Positions 22,310 to 34,239 of a DNA stretch of 64,000 nt are shown in pieces. How positions within the stretch are numbered: the stretch's first letter is position 1; every line of letters starts with the position of its first letter. The notes under the pieces were generated by a model, which worked only from the letters and a program-made list of their open reading frames with translations, searched no databases and was not told where the DNA came from. The stretch is taken from contig BDDD01000713.1 in NCBI GenBank assembly GCA_001972305.1, positions 496,001 through 560,000 of the forward strand, written 5' to 3'. This DNA is from Cephalotus follicularis. Its lineage: Eukaryota > Streptophyta > Magnoliopsida > Oxalidales > Cephalotaceae. The translations under genes and the position numbers were made by a program.

Positions 22310-22702
22310 TACCTTTCGATGAAAATCCACCTGAGCAAAGCTAGAAGACAACCAATCCATGCCCAGAATCACATCTAGGCTATCCATAGGAAGAACAATA
22401 AGATCATCTAACAAGCAATGATCATCAATCTCAATAACACAATCTCTACACACTCAATCGGTAGTCGCTGACTGACCGAGATGTGTGGATACCTCTATCA
22501 AGAAAGGAAGGTACTCGGGTTTCAAACCAACATGGGACACAAAAAGCAATGCAATGAATGAATGGGATGAACCCGGGTCAATAAGAACCCATGCTGGAAG
22601 CTGAAAGAGTCGAATGGTACCTCCGATCACAACATCTGACCCTGCTACAGCACTCGGTTCCATAGCAAACACTGTAGCCTGAACCGTGGGATTAGAACTC
22701 AT
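22310..22702 (-). pseudogene. Gypsy aspartic protease fragment
   Basis: The catalytic motif is VLIDPGSSHSFI, matching the DPG/DSG-x-x-HSF pattern of plant chromovirus-type proteases. GMDWLS, the usual end of the domain, is found near 22340. A stop at 22454 interrupts it after ATTD. It would process the Gag-Pol polyprotein in an intact element. Confidence 0.8.
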
Positions 22703-22734
22703 AGGTTGTTTCCCTCTGCACTGTGAAGTTCCAC

Positions 22735-23281
22735 GGAAAGAAGACGGTACACTGGTAGTCGATCCCTATAAAGGCGATGTCCGCTATGTCTGATCTAATC
22801 CTCTAGGACGAGAACACCGAGGACAGTCTCTAGCAATGTGGTCGGAACCACCACAAACCGAGCAATGGCCCAAAAACCATCTACAATTATCAGAAGTATG
22901 GTTTGTCTTCTAACAAAGCACACAAGGAACAGTAGCACTCTGATTACCACTCCCAGAGAATCTAGAGGGTGTACCCTGAGTAGGTGCTGAAGATCAGTCT
23001 CCTCGGCGTGCGTTCCTCGATTTTCCTCTCTTCTAAGAATGGGATGGATTCTCGTTATCCTGATTGCTACCATAAGAACCATGTGAGGGGCTACTATCAG
23101 TCTTCTGCGATTTAGCACTACCACTGTCACTACCACTCTGCCAAGAAGAAGGAGTAGGCCTGGTGCGGGCTATATCGCTCATCAATTTAGATTCAGCTGC
23201 AATATCCTCAAGCTGCATAGCTCGGGAAGAAATATCCGATATGGAGGTCAATCCCACCAGTTCATTCATTCGATCGGTCAA
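22735..23281 (-). pseudogene. gag: Gypsy gag C-terminal fragment with zinc knuckles
   Basis: From 23281 the frame MTDRMNELVG...SDIARTRP corresponds to the Ser/Gln-rich linker after the capsid domain. Two cysteine clusters follow around 22900-22800, the first imperfect and the second HCSVCGGSDHIARDC intact. Several stops (near 23030, 22990 and 22910) break it. The sequence then leads directly to the protease. Confidence 0.75.
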
Positions 23282-23589
23282 TCAATCATTCGGTTCAATT
23301 ACTATCCACTTGAAAATAGCCCATAACAAAACAATACGATTGATAACAATACGATGCGATCGTTGAATATATGATACGATCAATAGCGATTCAATCTATA
23401 ACGATACACTGGCCATCCATACTCCATTCGGACAACAAAGGTGATCATCTACAATCTCTTTCAATTCCAATATCAATCTCTTTTCCAAAGTAAACAATAG
23501 CATGAATAGATAAGAACCTACATCATGCAAATCCATTCAATATATCTCAATCAACGCATTAATATACTTCGCTAGCAGGCCAACCAATA

Positions 23590-23601
23590 TCTCTGATACC
23601 A
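23590..23601 (-). other. Primer binding site (initiator-Met tRNA)
   Basis: On the minus strand TGGTATCAGAGA follows the LTR end by three bases. The final base differs from the usual C. Confidence 0.85.
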
Positions 23602-23604
23602 TTC

Positions 23605-23815
23605 TGTAACACCCTGCGGCCGCAGGGCGGACACGTGGTATTACTCTCAATCCAATACACAATACAATGGTCGGGACTAGCAATATAAAAATGCGAAAAA
23701 CTTAAAACTTTACAATGCATGTCATTGTGCGGAAGATACAATACAGTTCTCTTGTAAACATTGCAATAATCCATCCACACAATACAGTACAGTACGAATT
23801 CTATTAGAATACCAT
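23605..23815 (-). repeat. Truncated 5' LTR of the minus-strand gypsy element
   Basis: The LTR ends (minus) GCAGGGTGTTACA and matches the end of the solo LTR at 16903. It is cut near 23815 by the hAT sequence, so only about 210 bp remain. Confidence 0.8.
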
Positions 23816-23829
23816 GCCAGCCATTTCAT

Positions 23830-25357
23830 TTCAAAACATCTATAATTTTATTCTAGGATCCATTATAGTAGCCAAACAAAATAAAGGTGGAATTGTTTCC
23901 CAATATTTTAGGAATTTTTCTTCCATCACATCACAAATATCTATAAAATTATTTTTCACCCTATATTTAGCAAAAACTTCACAAATTTCTCACAATTTAC
24001 CAATGACTAAATTTGTAGTAATATAATAAGACCCAGAAAATAGATCAGTCAATTCTTTAAATTTTTCTAAAAATTGGGTCATAACATAACAAGTTGTTCA
24101 TTCTGTATCAGATATTTCAGAATAAGAAGAATATGCAGTCATGTGCATACCTATGAATGCATTTATTGATAATCTAAATTCATAAGCACGCAGCAACATT
24201 TCATAAGTAGAATTCCACCTATGTGTCACAGCATGTACCAAATTTTTATATTTCAAACCACATTCATTACAAAGTTGTTTAAATGTTTGTTTTCTTACAC
24301 CCGATTGGGCTATAAAGGTAATAATACTTGTAATTTTTTGTACTTGTTCTGCAACAAAAAGTAAACCATCTTGAACAATCAAATTAATAATATTACATAC
24401 ACATCTAACATGAAATAATTTACCATTTAATATGGGATAAAAAAAACTCTTAATTATCTAACAGCAGCATCATTATTAGTAGCATTATCAAAACTAATAG
24501 AATTTTTTTTTCTCCGCAATTCCAAACTCACGAGTTGTTTCTATTATAGAGGTAGCTATATTATGACCAGTGTGAGGATAATCCAAATTTTTAAATGCAA
24601 TAATTCTTTTTTGTAATAACCAGTTTTCGTCAATATAATGAGTAGTTATACAAATAAAACTTTTTCCTGTGCTTGTGCTCCAAACATCAGACGTGAGAGA
24701 AAAAGTAGAAATATTTGTAAAAGAAGAAATTAATTTAGCCTTGTGTTCTTCATAAATAATAAGACAATCACTTTTAAAGGTAGTTCTTGAATATAATTTC
24801 GCCTGTGGATTAAGTCCTTCATGTACTAGATCACGGAAAAAAACTAAGTCAACATGGAAAAATGGTAATTCATTACCTATAATATAATAAACTAATTTTC
24901 TTCTATAATTTCCATCGGTAAATCTAAAAGTAAGTAATTTATTATCACCACTGACCTGGCTAAATTGGAGTTGGGTTTGGCCCGAACCTTTAACACCATG
25001 TTATTCCAAGCATTTTACTAAATGCCTCTTGTAAGTTCCCGTACCACCCCCACTTGTATAAGCATAATCCTTAGTCTTACATACCTTGCAAAAGACTCGT
25101 TTCTTCCCATTCCCGGCATCTCTAATCTCCATGTGCTTCCATATGCCGGATTTTTGTTTCCCCCCTTTGTTAGGATCATTCTTCTCGGATTGTGGGGATG
25201 TTCCACCGATCGCAGCATCCGATGGCGTATCTTCATCCAAGTCGAAAAATTTATCACCAGGTGGAGGAGGTTGTTGCATCATGTGGGCCATTTGGTCGTC
25301 GTCAGAAGGAAGCTCCACATCCGCCAAGTCGAACGCGGTGGTGGATGTAGAACCCAC
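23830..25357 (-). pseudogene. hAT transposase (BED zinc finger, RICESLEEPER-like), truncated
   Basis: The N-terminus at 25357 is acidic and Pro-rich. A BED-type zinc finger follows (FCKVCKTKDYAY...GTGTYKRHLVKC, stop at 25001). Downstream, with further stops and a frameshift, come transposase-core blocks SLTSDVWSTSTGKSFICITTHY, LDYPHTGHNIA, LIVQDGLLFVAEQV, VTHRWNSTYEMLLRA (24098-24382) and ATIMDPRIK near 23860. This order is that of plant hAT transposases. The C-terminal hATC dimerisation region is missing: the sequence breaks near 23815 into the gypsy LTR. Upstream lie a TATA box (25575-25585), a palindrome array and GGCCGGTTC subterminal repeats. Confidence 0.85.
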
Positions 25358-25574
25358 CTTCTCGGTCCTCCTTGCTTGTTTCCTTGCTCTTGATGTTAAA
25401 TCCTTTATAATTGAAAAATGTAATTAACTAATAATTAAAAAATAAGTAAGATGATAAATTATAAAAGTTAATACACTATAAGGCAATTTAATACAATAAA
25501 GCTCTATAATTTTGACAAAAATTGATTTCAATGTTGATTGCTGTTGATTGTTGTTGTTCTTCAGTGATTCAACC

Positions 25575-25585
25575 TTTATTTATAG
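25575..25585 (-). promoter_or_regulatory. TATA box upstream of the hAT gene
   Basis: On the minus strand CTATAAATAAA lies about 220 bp before the hAT start and 15 bp after AACGGCTATATTCA, the same arrangement as at 21455-21490. Confidence 0.5.
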
Positions 25586-25689
25586 ACTTCATATTGAATA
25601 TAGCCGTTGGAATCATCTTCTAGCCGTTGGGATCACTTTAGGAAAATGAAATCTCCACTAAAAACTAACCGTTATTTTTGTCTGTTTGA

Positions 25690-26065
25690 TTTGACGTCGA
25701 CGCTTACTCTTATCGTCGACGTCAATAACCTTGTGCGTTAACTCCAATGGTTCTTCGCGTTGACTCCATTAGCCACTTTCTAATTGTTGCTTCATTCACG
25801 TCGACGCCTTTTAATAGCGTTGACTCGAATGTCATTTGTGTTGCCTCCATTTTCCTTATGCGTTAACGTCCACAGTACTAATGTCTGTTTTTTGCACCTT
25901 AGGCGTTGATGTCTAAATATTGGAGTTGACGTATTCATATTGGAGTTGACGCCAAAAATACAATTCCCAGCGCGTTGACGAGGATCATCCTGAATCAATT
26001 CATGTTGTAGCCCTCAACGTTGACGCCTACCTCAACGTTGACGCCAATATCCTAGGCGTTGATGC
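25690..26065 (-). repeat. GTCGACG/GTTGACG array upstream of the hAT gene
   Basis: Core tetramers lie at 25697, 25716, 25738, 25760, 25801, 25820, 25841, 25863, 25906, 25926, 25946, 25975, 26020, 26038 and 26059. The steps 19, 22, 22, 41, 19, 21, 22, 43 reproduce, in inverted order, those at 21101-21370. It is either part of the hAT promoter region or a copia LTR piece placed there. Confidence 0.85.
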
Positions 26066-26250
26066 CAATATCACGGTCCGGGCCGGTTCACAGTCCGAGC
26101 CGGTTCAACGGTTCCTAACACCCTGAACCGGCCCGGACCGCATTGCCCGGACCGGTTTAACCATCAACTGGCCATGTGGCATACGGTCCGGGCCGGTTCA
26201 AGGCCCAAGCGGGCCGATCCTGGCCGGTTCACGGTTTTAACCGGCCCATT
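26060..26250 (-). repeat. GGTCCGGGCCGGTTC subterminal-type repeats, probable hAT end
   Basis: Within 190 bp the GC-rich word CCGGGCCGGTT and its complement occur repeatedly in both orientations, in an otherwise AT-rich area. Such clusters are typical of the subterminal regions where hAT transposase binds. I could not identify the exact terminal inverted repeat or an 8 bp target duplication. Confidence 0.55.
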
Positions 26251-28105
26251 TGCAACCGTAGTAGACACCTTCAACTCATATGTAACTTTGAGTTGTTTAC
26301 ATTAATGGAAGGTTGAATGCTAGTCACACATTCTTTTATGCATACAAACCTTGTTGTTATTTTATAGAGAAATGATTGGAAGAAAAGTAGTTTTTCCAAA
26401 CCAGTGGTTGATTGTTGAAAATAACATCTTATTTGAGACTTATTATTGTTACTTTTGGACTTAATTTAAATTTAATTGTATACATAATATAATGTATTTT
26501 ATTATCCTTCATGTAAATAATAAAGGAGAATTTAATTTGATTGAAGTTGGAATCATTTGCTGTAATTTCTTTAAGCCTAAAGTGGAGAACACAAAAAAAG
26601 TGCTTCGTTGTTTAGAAAAACCATTGTTCGTTTTCTCTCAAAGCCTATATTATGAGATATGTTACACCTATATTATGATGGGCTTAATGACCTACATTAT
26701 GATGTATGTTACACCTATATTAATAAGGGAATAATGGTCATATTAAGAGAGGGCTTAATGACCTACATTATGAGATATGTTATATATCTTCAATTACCTT
26801 AATAATGGATAGCATTAAGAGGTTTGTTACGATGCCTTTGAAAATATATGTATTATGCAATATATCATGGTTACCATTACTAACATAATAAAATATCACT
26901 CTTATATTTTCTATTTTCTCTCTCAAATAAATAATCTATAAAGTAGTGTTTATAGGATTTCTTTATGAATTGTTATTTTCTCTCTCAAATAAATAATCTA
27001 TAAAGTAGTGTTTATAGGATTTCTTTGTGAATTGTTGTCCCAAATAATACAATAGGTTTGATACATAGACAGGAGATATATTGCCTGTAATCCCAATAAA
27101 CCTTTAGCAAGAGGACAATAAACACCTTAAAAACATAAACTACCTGTATCAATTATGAATATCCAATTCACAAAACAGTCAAAATTTTCAACAGATAAAG
27201 TATCTAGAATTCAAAATGAGTGAGAAGTGTATGGATATGGATGACGCCATGCCCAAATTAAAAGTTATCTAAATTTCTCAGGATCTTAAATCATCATTAA
27301 TGTGGGATACCACATTATTTAATATATTGTCCATAGAACATCACAGAATATTATTATCAAACCAAACCACGTGTCAAAAAAAAATGGGTGAAGTGATCTG
27401 TGAATAATTTTCTTCTGCACTCAAAGACAAGAAATATAGCATTTTTTAATGTTGTTTTGCTTTATTTTTATAAAATTATGGTCACCCTTCATACGAAGCC
27501 ATCTTGGTGTCCCCATAAAAATATTTAGTTAGATATATAAATATATTATTAAAAAATGACAACTTGATATTTGATTTTGCACCATCCGACACTAAGGACA
27601 CCAAGTGAGATCTTAATTTTCTCTTACCCTAAGTTTAAAGTGGGACACCAAATGCTTTTTGATATGTTGTTATTGGAGCAACAACCACGACTCATTTTTT
27701 GTGGTAAAGTCAAGCACAACAACAACAACGACCACCTTGATAAGTCAAACTCATTCTCTTAATATTTCAAAGTTGATTTTCTTCTTTTAAGTAGGTTGTC
27801 GTCCACATTTGTTATGCGTATCTTATATGTGCGCTTTCCATTCCATGCTATGACTATGTGCTGTAAATTTCCTATGCAATCAATGTATAGCAAAAGAAAT
27901 TGTAAAATGCAAAACCCTTTTTATACTCTTGAAAAAGTATTATATTATTATATGGGTTTGATTAACAAGTACCCTAAAACACTTGTTAAGGAAGAGAAAA
28001 ATAAAAACATAAAAAGTGAATACAACTCTCAATACACATTATAAAATGTATTGAAAACCGAACTTATTTTTAATGTATTTATCTTTCTCATTTTTAACGA
28101 CAATT
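26251..28105. other. Unassigned DNA, no gene recognised
   Basis: AT-rich sequence with short random frames only (26492-26734, 27571-27762, 27796-28044). An irregular repetition of GGCTTAATGACCTACATTATG lies at 26670-26790. Confidence 0.45.
26912..27035. repeat. 62 bp tandem duplication
   Basis: TATTTTCTCTCTCAAATAAA...GAATTGT at 26912-26973 is repeated at 26974-27035 with essentially one difference, implying a recent local duplication. Confidence 0.9.
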
Positions 28106-28111
28106 ACTATG

Positions 28112-28812
28112 TTATATTCTCTTCATCATTACTTGTTTGGCTAGCATGGCAAGATCGAAAGCATGTAGGTCCCGAAAGCCTAAACCTCCACTAAACTTTG
28201 ATTCACATAATTTAATCCATGAGATCCAATTTATCCGACGTTCACCATTTTTCTGACCCCACCAGGAGTTTGTAATAATGGAGTTCAGTTCAACATATAG
28301 AGAGACTGGAAGCTTAAAAATAGGCATCGAATAAGTGAGAAGGGATTGAGCTATTGCTTTTATTAAGACCTCTTTCCCAGCATTCGAGAGAGTTTTTTCC
28401 TTCAATCCCTTCAATTTGCCCCACACCCTTTCCTTTGAATTCTGGAATATACTCACTTTCGACCTCCCAATATAAGTGGGTAAGCCCAGAAATTTTTTAT
28501 AGCTCTTATCATTACTCGTTCCTATAGATTGAAGAATAGTGCGTCGAGTAGCCAGATTAGTGTTAGGACTAAAAACCACACCTGTTTTGTCCATAGTTAC
28601 TTTTTGACCCGATGTGTCTTCATACAATTTGTGCAAGTCACGAATGAAAGGGCCAGCACAGGTCTCCGCTCTGGCAAATAAAAAAGTGTCATCTGCAAAA
28701 AAACAAATGAGAGATTTGTGGTCCTCCTTTACATATTATGACCCCATGGAGATGTTTATCTCTTATAGCCGAATCTATAAAAGATGATGAGCCCTTAGTG
28801 CAGAACAAGAAT
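28112..28812 (-). pseudogene. LINE ORF2 (L1-type), distal part of RT and following domain
   Basis: This piece is the continuation of the LINE at 49585-53030, separated by the Tat element. It contains the catalytic motif FADDT (near 28695), reached after a one-base length change in a T run. KLYEDTSGQKVTMDKT, KFLGLPTYIGRSKVSIF, LSNAGKEVLIKAIAQS and GGLGFRDLHAFDLAML then follow, all conserved in plant L1 ORF2 proteins. The sequence ends at 28112; the usual C-terminal zf-RVT and RNase H regions are missing, so the 3' end is truncated. Confidence 0.88.
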
Positions 28813-29308
28813 TGATGTGGGTTAATTTTAGCCCACAAACTATGCCACATGTCCTCGGGCAATTAGGACAGGTGTCATCAAGAGGTCCCAGCACTTGGTA
28901 GAGTAGCCAATTCAAAGCACAGCAACGGACAACAGCCTGTAAGCATCAAATCCGGTGGAGATGAGGGGAAATGCCAAGATCCTCAGACATTTCCTTAAGG
29001 GATACACATCAATTCCACAATCCACGTTCAGCAGTTACAATCAAGGCCTATAAATATTAGAATCAACAACATTAACCAGGTCAGCCTTTTTTGCATACTA
29101 AAGAACCCTAAATTCTTTGTGCATTGTCTAACTTGAGTGTCGAAGTGTCCCCGGGAGAATAACCCCCTGGACCTTCAACGTGTTTGTTCTACTTGCGCAG
29201 GGATTACCAACCACCAAACCATCTTCTCGGGCATATTACAGCGTTTCCTCCAACAAATCAAAGTACTCCACGTAAGTTACTGTTGAGGGAAGGATTTTTG
29301 CATCAACA
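28813..29308 (+). repeat. 5' LTR of the Tat element
   Basis: Begins TGATGTGGGTTAATTTTAGC and ends TTTTTGCATCAACA; TATAAATATTAG near 29048 may be the TATA box. It matches the 3' LTR base for base in most places. Confidence 0.93.
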
Positions 29309-29328
29309 GTTTGCGCCGTCTGTGGGAA
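29309..29328 (+). other. Primer binding site region of the Tat element
   Basis: GTTTGCGCCGTCTGTGGGAA follows the LTR directly. It resembles the TGGCGCCG-type primer sites used by many Tat elements but lacks one G. The exact tRNA cannot be assigned here. Confidence 0.6.
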
Positions 29329-29352
29329 ATGCAACAAATAGCCATCAAAATC

Positions 29353-31118
29353 ATGCCTTCGAGAAAGAACAACCATTCAGGAGCCGCCGGCAGCTGGCAA
29401 CAAGAGATCTCACCTACTGAGACCGGTCAGGTCGTGGTTCTTAAGCAGGCTCCCGTCACTGGGGAGCAATTTAATCAGTTGATCCAAGGGGTAAAACGCC
29501 TCACTGACTTGTTGGTTGCCACTTTAGCCAACCAAAACAAGGCCGAACCTGTTCAGCCAGTGGTCCGAGGACAATCTGGACAGCACAGGGCGGCTTAGGA
29601 CAACCAACGCCCCCATGGGCAAAGGCAAAACCCGCCGAGGGGTTTGCTCCCCCCAAGGCGGTCAGGGGTTAATATACCTCTGAGGAGGATAACTGAGATT
29701 GATACATCTTAGAGGGCAGAGTCCTCAACTGCCCAGGATCACAACAATCCCCGACCAGAGCATCCGGAGCACCAAGCAATGGAAGTGGATCGCCAGGGGG
29801 GTGCTGAGGAAGCACGAGTGTGCCCCAATGCCTCGCACAGGACTGCAACAGTGCGGGGGAGTAGGATAGGCCTCACAGCCTCACTGGTAGGGGAGTCACA
29901 GGTTTCTAGCAAGGTTAGGAACATTGAGGATGTTGAGCAAGCAATGAACAAGAAGCTTGCGAAGATAGAGAGGAGGATCCATGGAGCAGAGCAGCCCAGG
30001 GGATATCTAGCCGAGGTGCGCAACATTAGCGCCAACCCCTTCACATCCGAGATCATGAAGGAGCGTATCCTTAGTGGATTTCGGTTCCCGAGTCTCCAAC
30101 AGTATGATGGGTCCATGGACCCCTTCCAACATGTGTGCACCTACATCCAAACCATATTAGTGCACCAGGCCTCAGACGCCACGCTTTGTAGAGGATTTCT
30201 GACGACTTTGACTGGAGCGGCCCAATCATGGTATTCTACCCTGGCAGAGGGTTCAGTGGAGAATTTCAATCAGTTTGCAGAGCTGTTTGTCACCAAATTC
30301 ATCAACAGCGCCATGCAGAGGAGAAACTCCACCCATCTGATCAATGTGGTACAGGGGAAAGATGAGTCGCTGAGAGACTACCTCACCAGATTCAATAAGG
30401 AGTCTCTCATAGTGAAAGACCTTGAGCTGTCCTTCACTCTAGCTGCTCTGAACAGCGGGTTGAAGAACAACTCCCCTTTCACTTTTTCTCTGCTGAAAAA
30501 ACCCGCGGTGGATATGGCGAACCTGTTGAAAAGAGCAGAAAGGTATATTAATGCTGAGGAAGGGATGGCAGACAAGAAACATAAAACATCCTGATCGGGC
30601 CATCAGGAGGAGAAATGGGAGCATTCACGAAATGCTCCCGGTAGGAAAGAGAAGAGGAAGGAGAGGTCTGAGCTCCATAAGGATGACCTCAGGCACAAGA
30701 ATTTTGCCCCTCTCCTTAATACACGCACCAGGATACTTGCGGTGGAGAAGGAGAAGGTCCCCATTTAATGGCCTGCACAAATGAGGTCATCAGCTGAGAA
30801 GAGGGACACAGAAAAATACTGTTGGTACCATCGTGACCACGAGCACGACACTGAGGAGTGCAGGCAGCTAAAGAATCAGATTGAAGACCTTATTCATAAG
30901 GGGCACCTTCGCAAGTACGTGGACAGGAATGCTCCCCAACAAAGGAGGGAGCACCGAGAAGAAGCTCCTGCGCAGCCAGAGGAGCAACAGCATCAACCCA
31001 GAGGTGTCATCCACACCATCTCTGGAGGGGTCGCGTCTGGTGGCCACTATAAAATGCTAGAAAGGCCTATGGAAGGCAATCCCTTGCAGTGCAGCAAATT
31101 CAGCATCACAAGAGGATA
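29353..31118 (+). pseudogene. gag: Tat-lineage gag
   Basis: A plausible start is MPSRKNNHSG at 29353. The Pro/Gln-rich N-terminal part has stops near 29597 and 29710. The capsid domain (retrotransposon gag type) is intact from 29779 to 30594, with MKERILSGFRFPSLQQYDGS, GAAQSWYSTLAEGSVENF and ESLRDYLTRFNKESL. A stop follows KHKTS at 30592, another precedes WPAQM at 30768, and a CHHC-type knuckle, CWYHRDHEHDTEEC, lies near 30820. A frame change to the protease occurs around 31060-31120. Confidence 0.88.
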
Positions 31119-31975
31119 AGAACTGGTGGAGATGAGGAGGTGATATTCTTCTCTGAGGCGGACTATGAGGGACTACATCTATCTCATGATGATCCAATGG
31201 TGGTAACCCTTCTGGTGGAACTTTTCACTATGAAGAGAATTCTTATTGATAGTGGGAGCTCGGCGGATATCCTGTATAACCATGCATTTGATCAGCTGAA
31301 GATACCGACCGACCAGATCAGGCCCGTGAAGACCCCACTGGTTGGCTTTGCAGGGGAGATGGTCCATCCTCTAGGATCCATTGACCTGTCTATGGTTACA
31401 GGCACGGCCCCACGTCAGACCCAGGTGCAGATGACATTCCTGGTAGTGGACACACCAAACCCGTACAACGCTATAATCGGTCGCCCAGGGTTAAATTTGT
31501 TGGAGGTAATAGTGTCCACAAGATACTTGGTGATGAAATTTCTAACAAGGTTTGGCATGGGGGAAGTCAGAGGAGATCAACAGGTAGCAAGACAGTGCTA
31601 CAAAACTGCTTTGATGGACAAGGGGAAGGAGAATGCCTTGTCTATAGCAAACGTGGAGCTCAGAGGGGATGTGGAGCCCGAGCGTCCATAACCTGTGGAA
31701 TAAGTGTTACAGGTGCCCTTGGAGGAGGGCGATGAAGAAAAAATCATCCAAGTCGGCTCACAGCTTTGAGAGGTGGAGAAAGGGGAACTCATAATGTTCC
31801 TCAGAGACAATAAAGATGTTTTTGCTTGATCGGCAGATGAGGTACCTGAGATCAACCCCGAAGTCATGGTACACAAGCTAAGTGCGGATCCTATGAGGCC
31901 CCCGACCAGGCAGAAGAAGAGGAACTTTGCTCCCGAGAGGCAGCAAGTAATAGCGGAAGAGGTGAGCAAGCTATT
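31089..31975 (+). pseudogene. Tat-lineage aspartic protease and RT lead-in
   Basis: The protease domain has the active-site motif RILIDSGSSADILY (about 31238) and NAIIGRPGLN (about 31468). After the stop at about 31690 the linker DEVPEINPEVMVHKLS and RNFAPERQQVIAEEVSKL leads to RT. It contains a stop at about 31828 after DVFA, where the family has Trp. The frame is cut at 31975 by the nested solo LTR and resumes at 34559. Confidence 0.88.
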
Positions 31976-33188
31976 TGTCACACCCCGTTTTTCCCAAGAG
32001 GACAACATATAAAGCGGTAAGGCAATCAACATAAAATATAATCCAGCTCATGCAATTTTACCAATAAATAAATTTTCGTTAGCGGAAGCATTCATGTAAA
32101 AGCTGAATTTAAATATGCATCACGCATCCCATACTACGTGATGCCCAACAAGTTTATAATAAACCCAACATCACTGTCGATCGCCCATAAACGGAGCGTG
32201 ATAATACAGTACGAGACAAATCAACGTTACAATATTCCGGTTTACATAGTCATTGTTCATTAACTCAATACAAGAAATAAGAGAAACGTCATAGTCTTCT
32301 CCTTAAGCCTACTTGCAAGCTCCATATCAAAACCTACTCCATCAATCTGTTACAGTAGGGGGTTAGCCTTTGTCCTCACTCGGCTAAGTAGAAAAGTTTA
32401 TGTATACAGTTTCAGGTCAAGGTAATGCGTATCATGAATGAATGCATAGTGATGCAGTATGACATGTAATTTTCTCAATAATCATGGCTCCGTATATACA
32501 TATATAAATATATGCATGATCATCGTACAAGTATAACCTCATAAGTTATATCAACACAAGCAATAAGTATGTCCCAAAAGGAACCAGACAAACAAGTCGT
32601 CATAACCGTCGCCACCTCCTGGCCCCAACATCATGCACTCTTACCCCATCCCCGTTTGCGAACGGTTTTGGAGCAAGTCCTCCGTATGTTGTTTAGCGCG
32701 GCGGCTAAACCAACAGCAAGTTACTAGCACAGCGGCTGAGTAATCAACAAGTTATTAGCACAGCGGCTAATAATCAACAAGCACAAGCATTGCACAATAC
32801 AAGTCAAGAAATAAAATATAATTACTTGATCAAATATATTTGTTTAGAATATATTGCTCCGTTCACAAGTTGTGATAAGTTATAAGACTTAAAACAATAC
32901 ATTTGGTTTTGTGTAACCAATCCTTTAAAACATTTCTCCGTCTTTGGAAATACTTTCCCACGTTATTTTGAAAATATATAAAGTCATATGTTGGCAAATA
33001 TACATTTTCGTACAATAATGATTTTGATAATCATACAAGCTTTTCAAAATGGTTAACACCCTTTTTTTTGAAGTCAACCATAATGCAATTCACAGTAATA
33101 ATGCAAACATATGCTCAGAATGCACCTAGGGTTATTGGTAATTAACCTAGGCCTATTTCCTTCTCTAAAAGTCCAATCTCTGTTGTAA

Positions 33189-33405
33189 CAGTCGACTGTT
33201 TCTTCATAACAGCCGGATGGATCCTTGGGTCAGTCGACTGTTCTTTCCCAACAGTCGGCTGGTTCATCACGAGCATTAGGCAGTCGATTGCCTTCCTTCG
33301 ACAGTCGACTGTTCTGGGTAAAAACACATGCACAGTCGACTGTTATTACATCACAGTCGACTGGATGTTCGAGTAGTCGACTGTTTTACTTAAACAGTCG
33401 GCTGT
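33189..33405 (-). repeat. 21 bp lattice of CAGTCGACTG palindromes
   Basis: The second base of each unit falls at 33190, 33211, 33232, 33253, 33282, 33303, 33334, 33355, 33375 and 33396, with steps 21, 21, 21, 29, 21, 31, 21, 20, 21. Spacer sequence differs between units. Confidence 0.9.
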
Positions 33406-34239
33406 CCTGGGCTGGACAGTGTCAGCAATCCACTTCTAAATCCATCCAAAACGCAATTGGGACTTAACCGCACGTATACAGATCTCAGATCATCACCAGA
33501 AATCATATCATGGTCTAAAACACAACTCAATTCATGCATTATTCTCCATCTCATCATAATACAAGTGAAATCCAAACATGGTATTGCATGAAACCAAACC
33601 AAAACTCCATTCAATATTCAATAAGCATGCCAGGTTATTTATCAACTGTAACCACAACAATATTACAGGAATCCACGGTCAAACAACTACACCATTCATT
33701 TAAAATATCATTACTCTTAAACTCAAATTGCATGCATAGAATTCCTACTATTTTCCCCTACCTTTGATTTCAAGTTAGAAATCGAAAGTCCACCTCTTTG
33801 TGTCTCCTTTCCAGTGTCTTTGAGCCTCCCAATAGCTCCAAGGTCAATCCAACAGCTCCAATCCGAGCTCCAAGCTTAGCAGTGAGGAATCCTCTCAATT
33901 CTCACTATTTCCTCTCTCAATTTCTCACTATCTCACTCTCAATATCTCTGGTTCTTTGGTCTTTCAGTATCTGCACAAGAGCAGTGAGGGGAGACATTTT
34001 ATGCAGACTTCTCTCTTCCCTTCCCCCTAGCTCCCTCACATGGCACTAAATGCCATCCTCCCTTCTCACACTTGCATGCACACACACATGTCATTCCACC
34101 CCTTCCCCTCAATTTCTGCAGGTTCTAGCAGTCATGTGCATGGCATACACGTTTCATCCATCATCAGATGGCGTCTGCAAGATGCCTTCTCGGTGGCTGC
34201 ATGTGATCTCGTCACATGCAAATAAAACAGAGCACGATC

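Larger units (their letters stand above)
21612..23604 (-). mobile_element. Truncated Ty3/gypsy element, minus strand
   Basis: Reading from high to low coordinates: primer site, C-terminal part of gag, protease and the first half of RT, then an abrupt junction. The gag N-terminal domain is missing (only about 300 bp lie between the primer site and the surviving gag tail), and RNase H and integrase are gone. The LTR next to the primer site is of the same family as the solo LTR at 16903-19122. Confidence 0.85.

Noticed and set aside
28916..29140. A tRNA or other small RNA gene in the Tat LTR
   Set aside because: No cloverleaf or A/B box pair could be recognised; the region is ordinary U3/R sequence.
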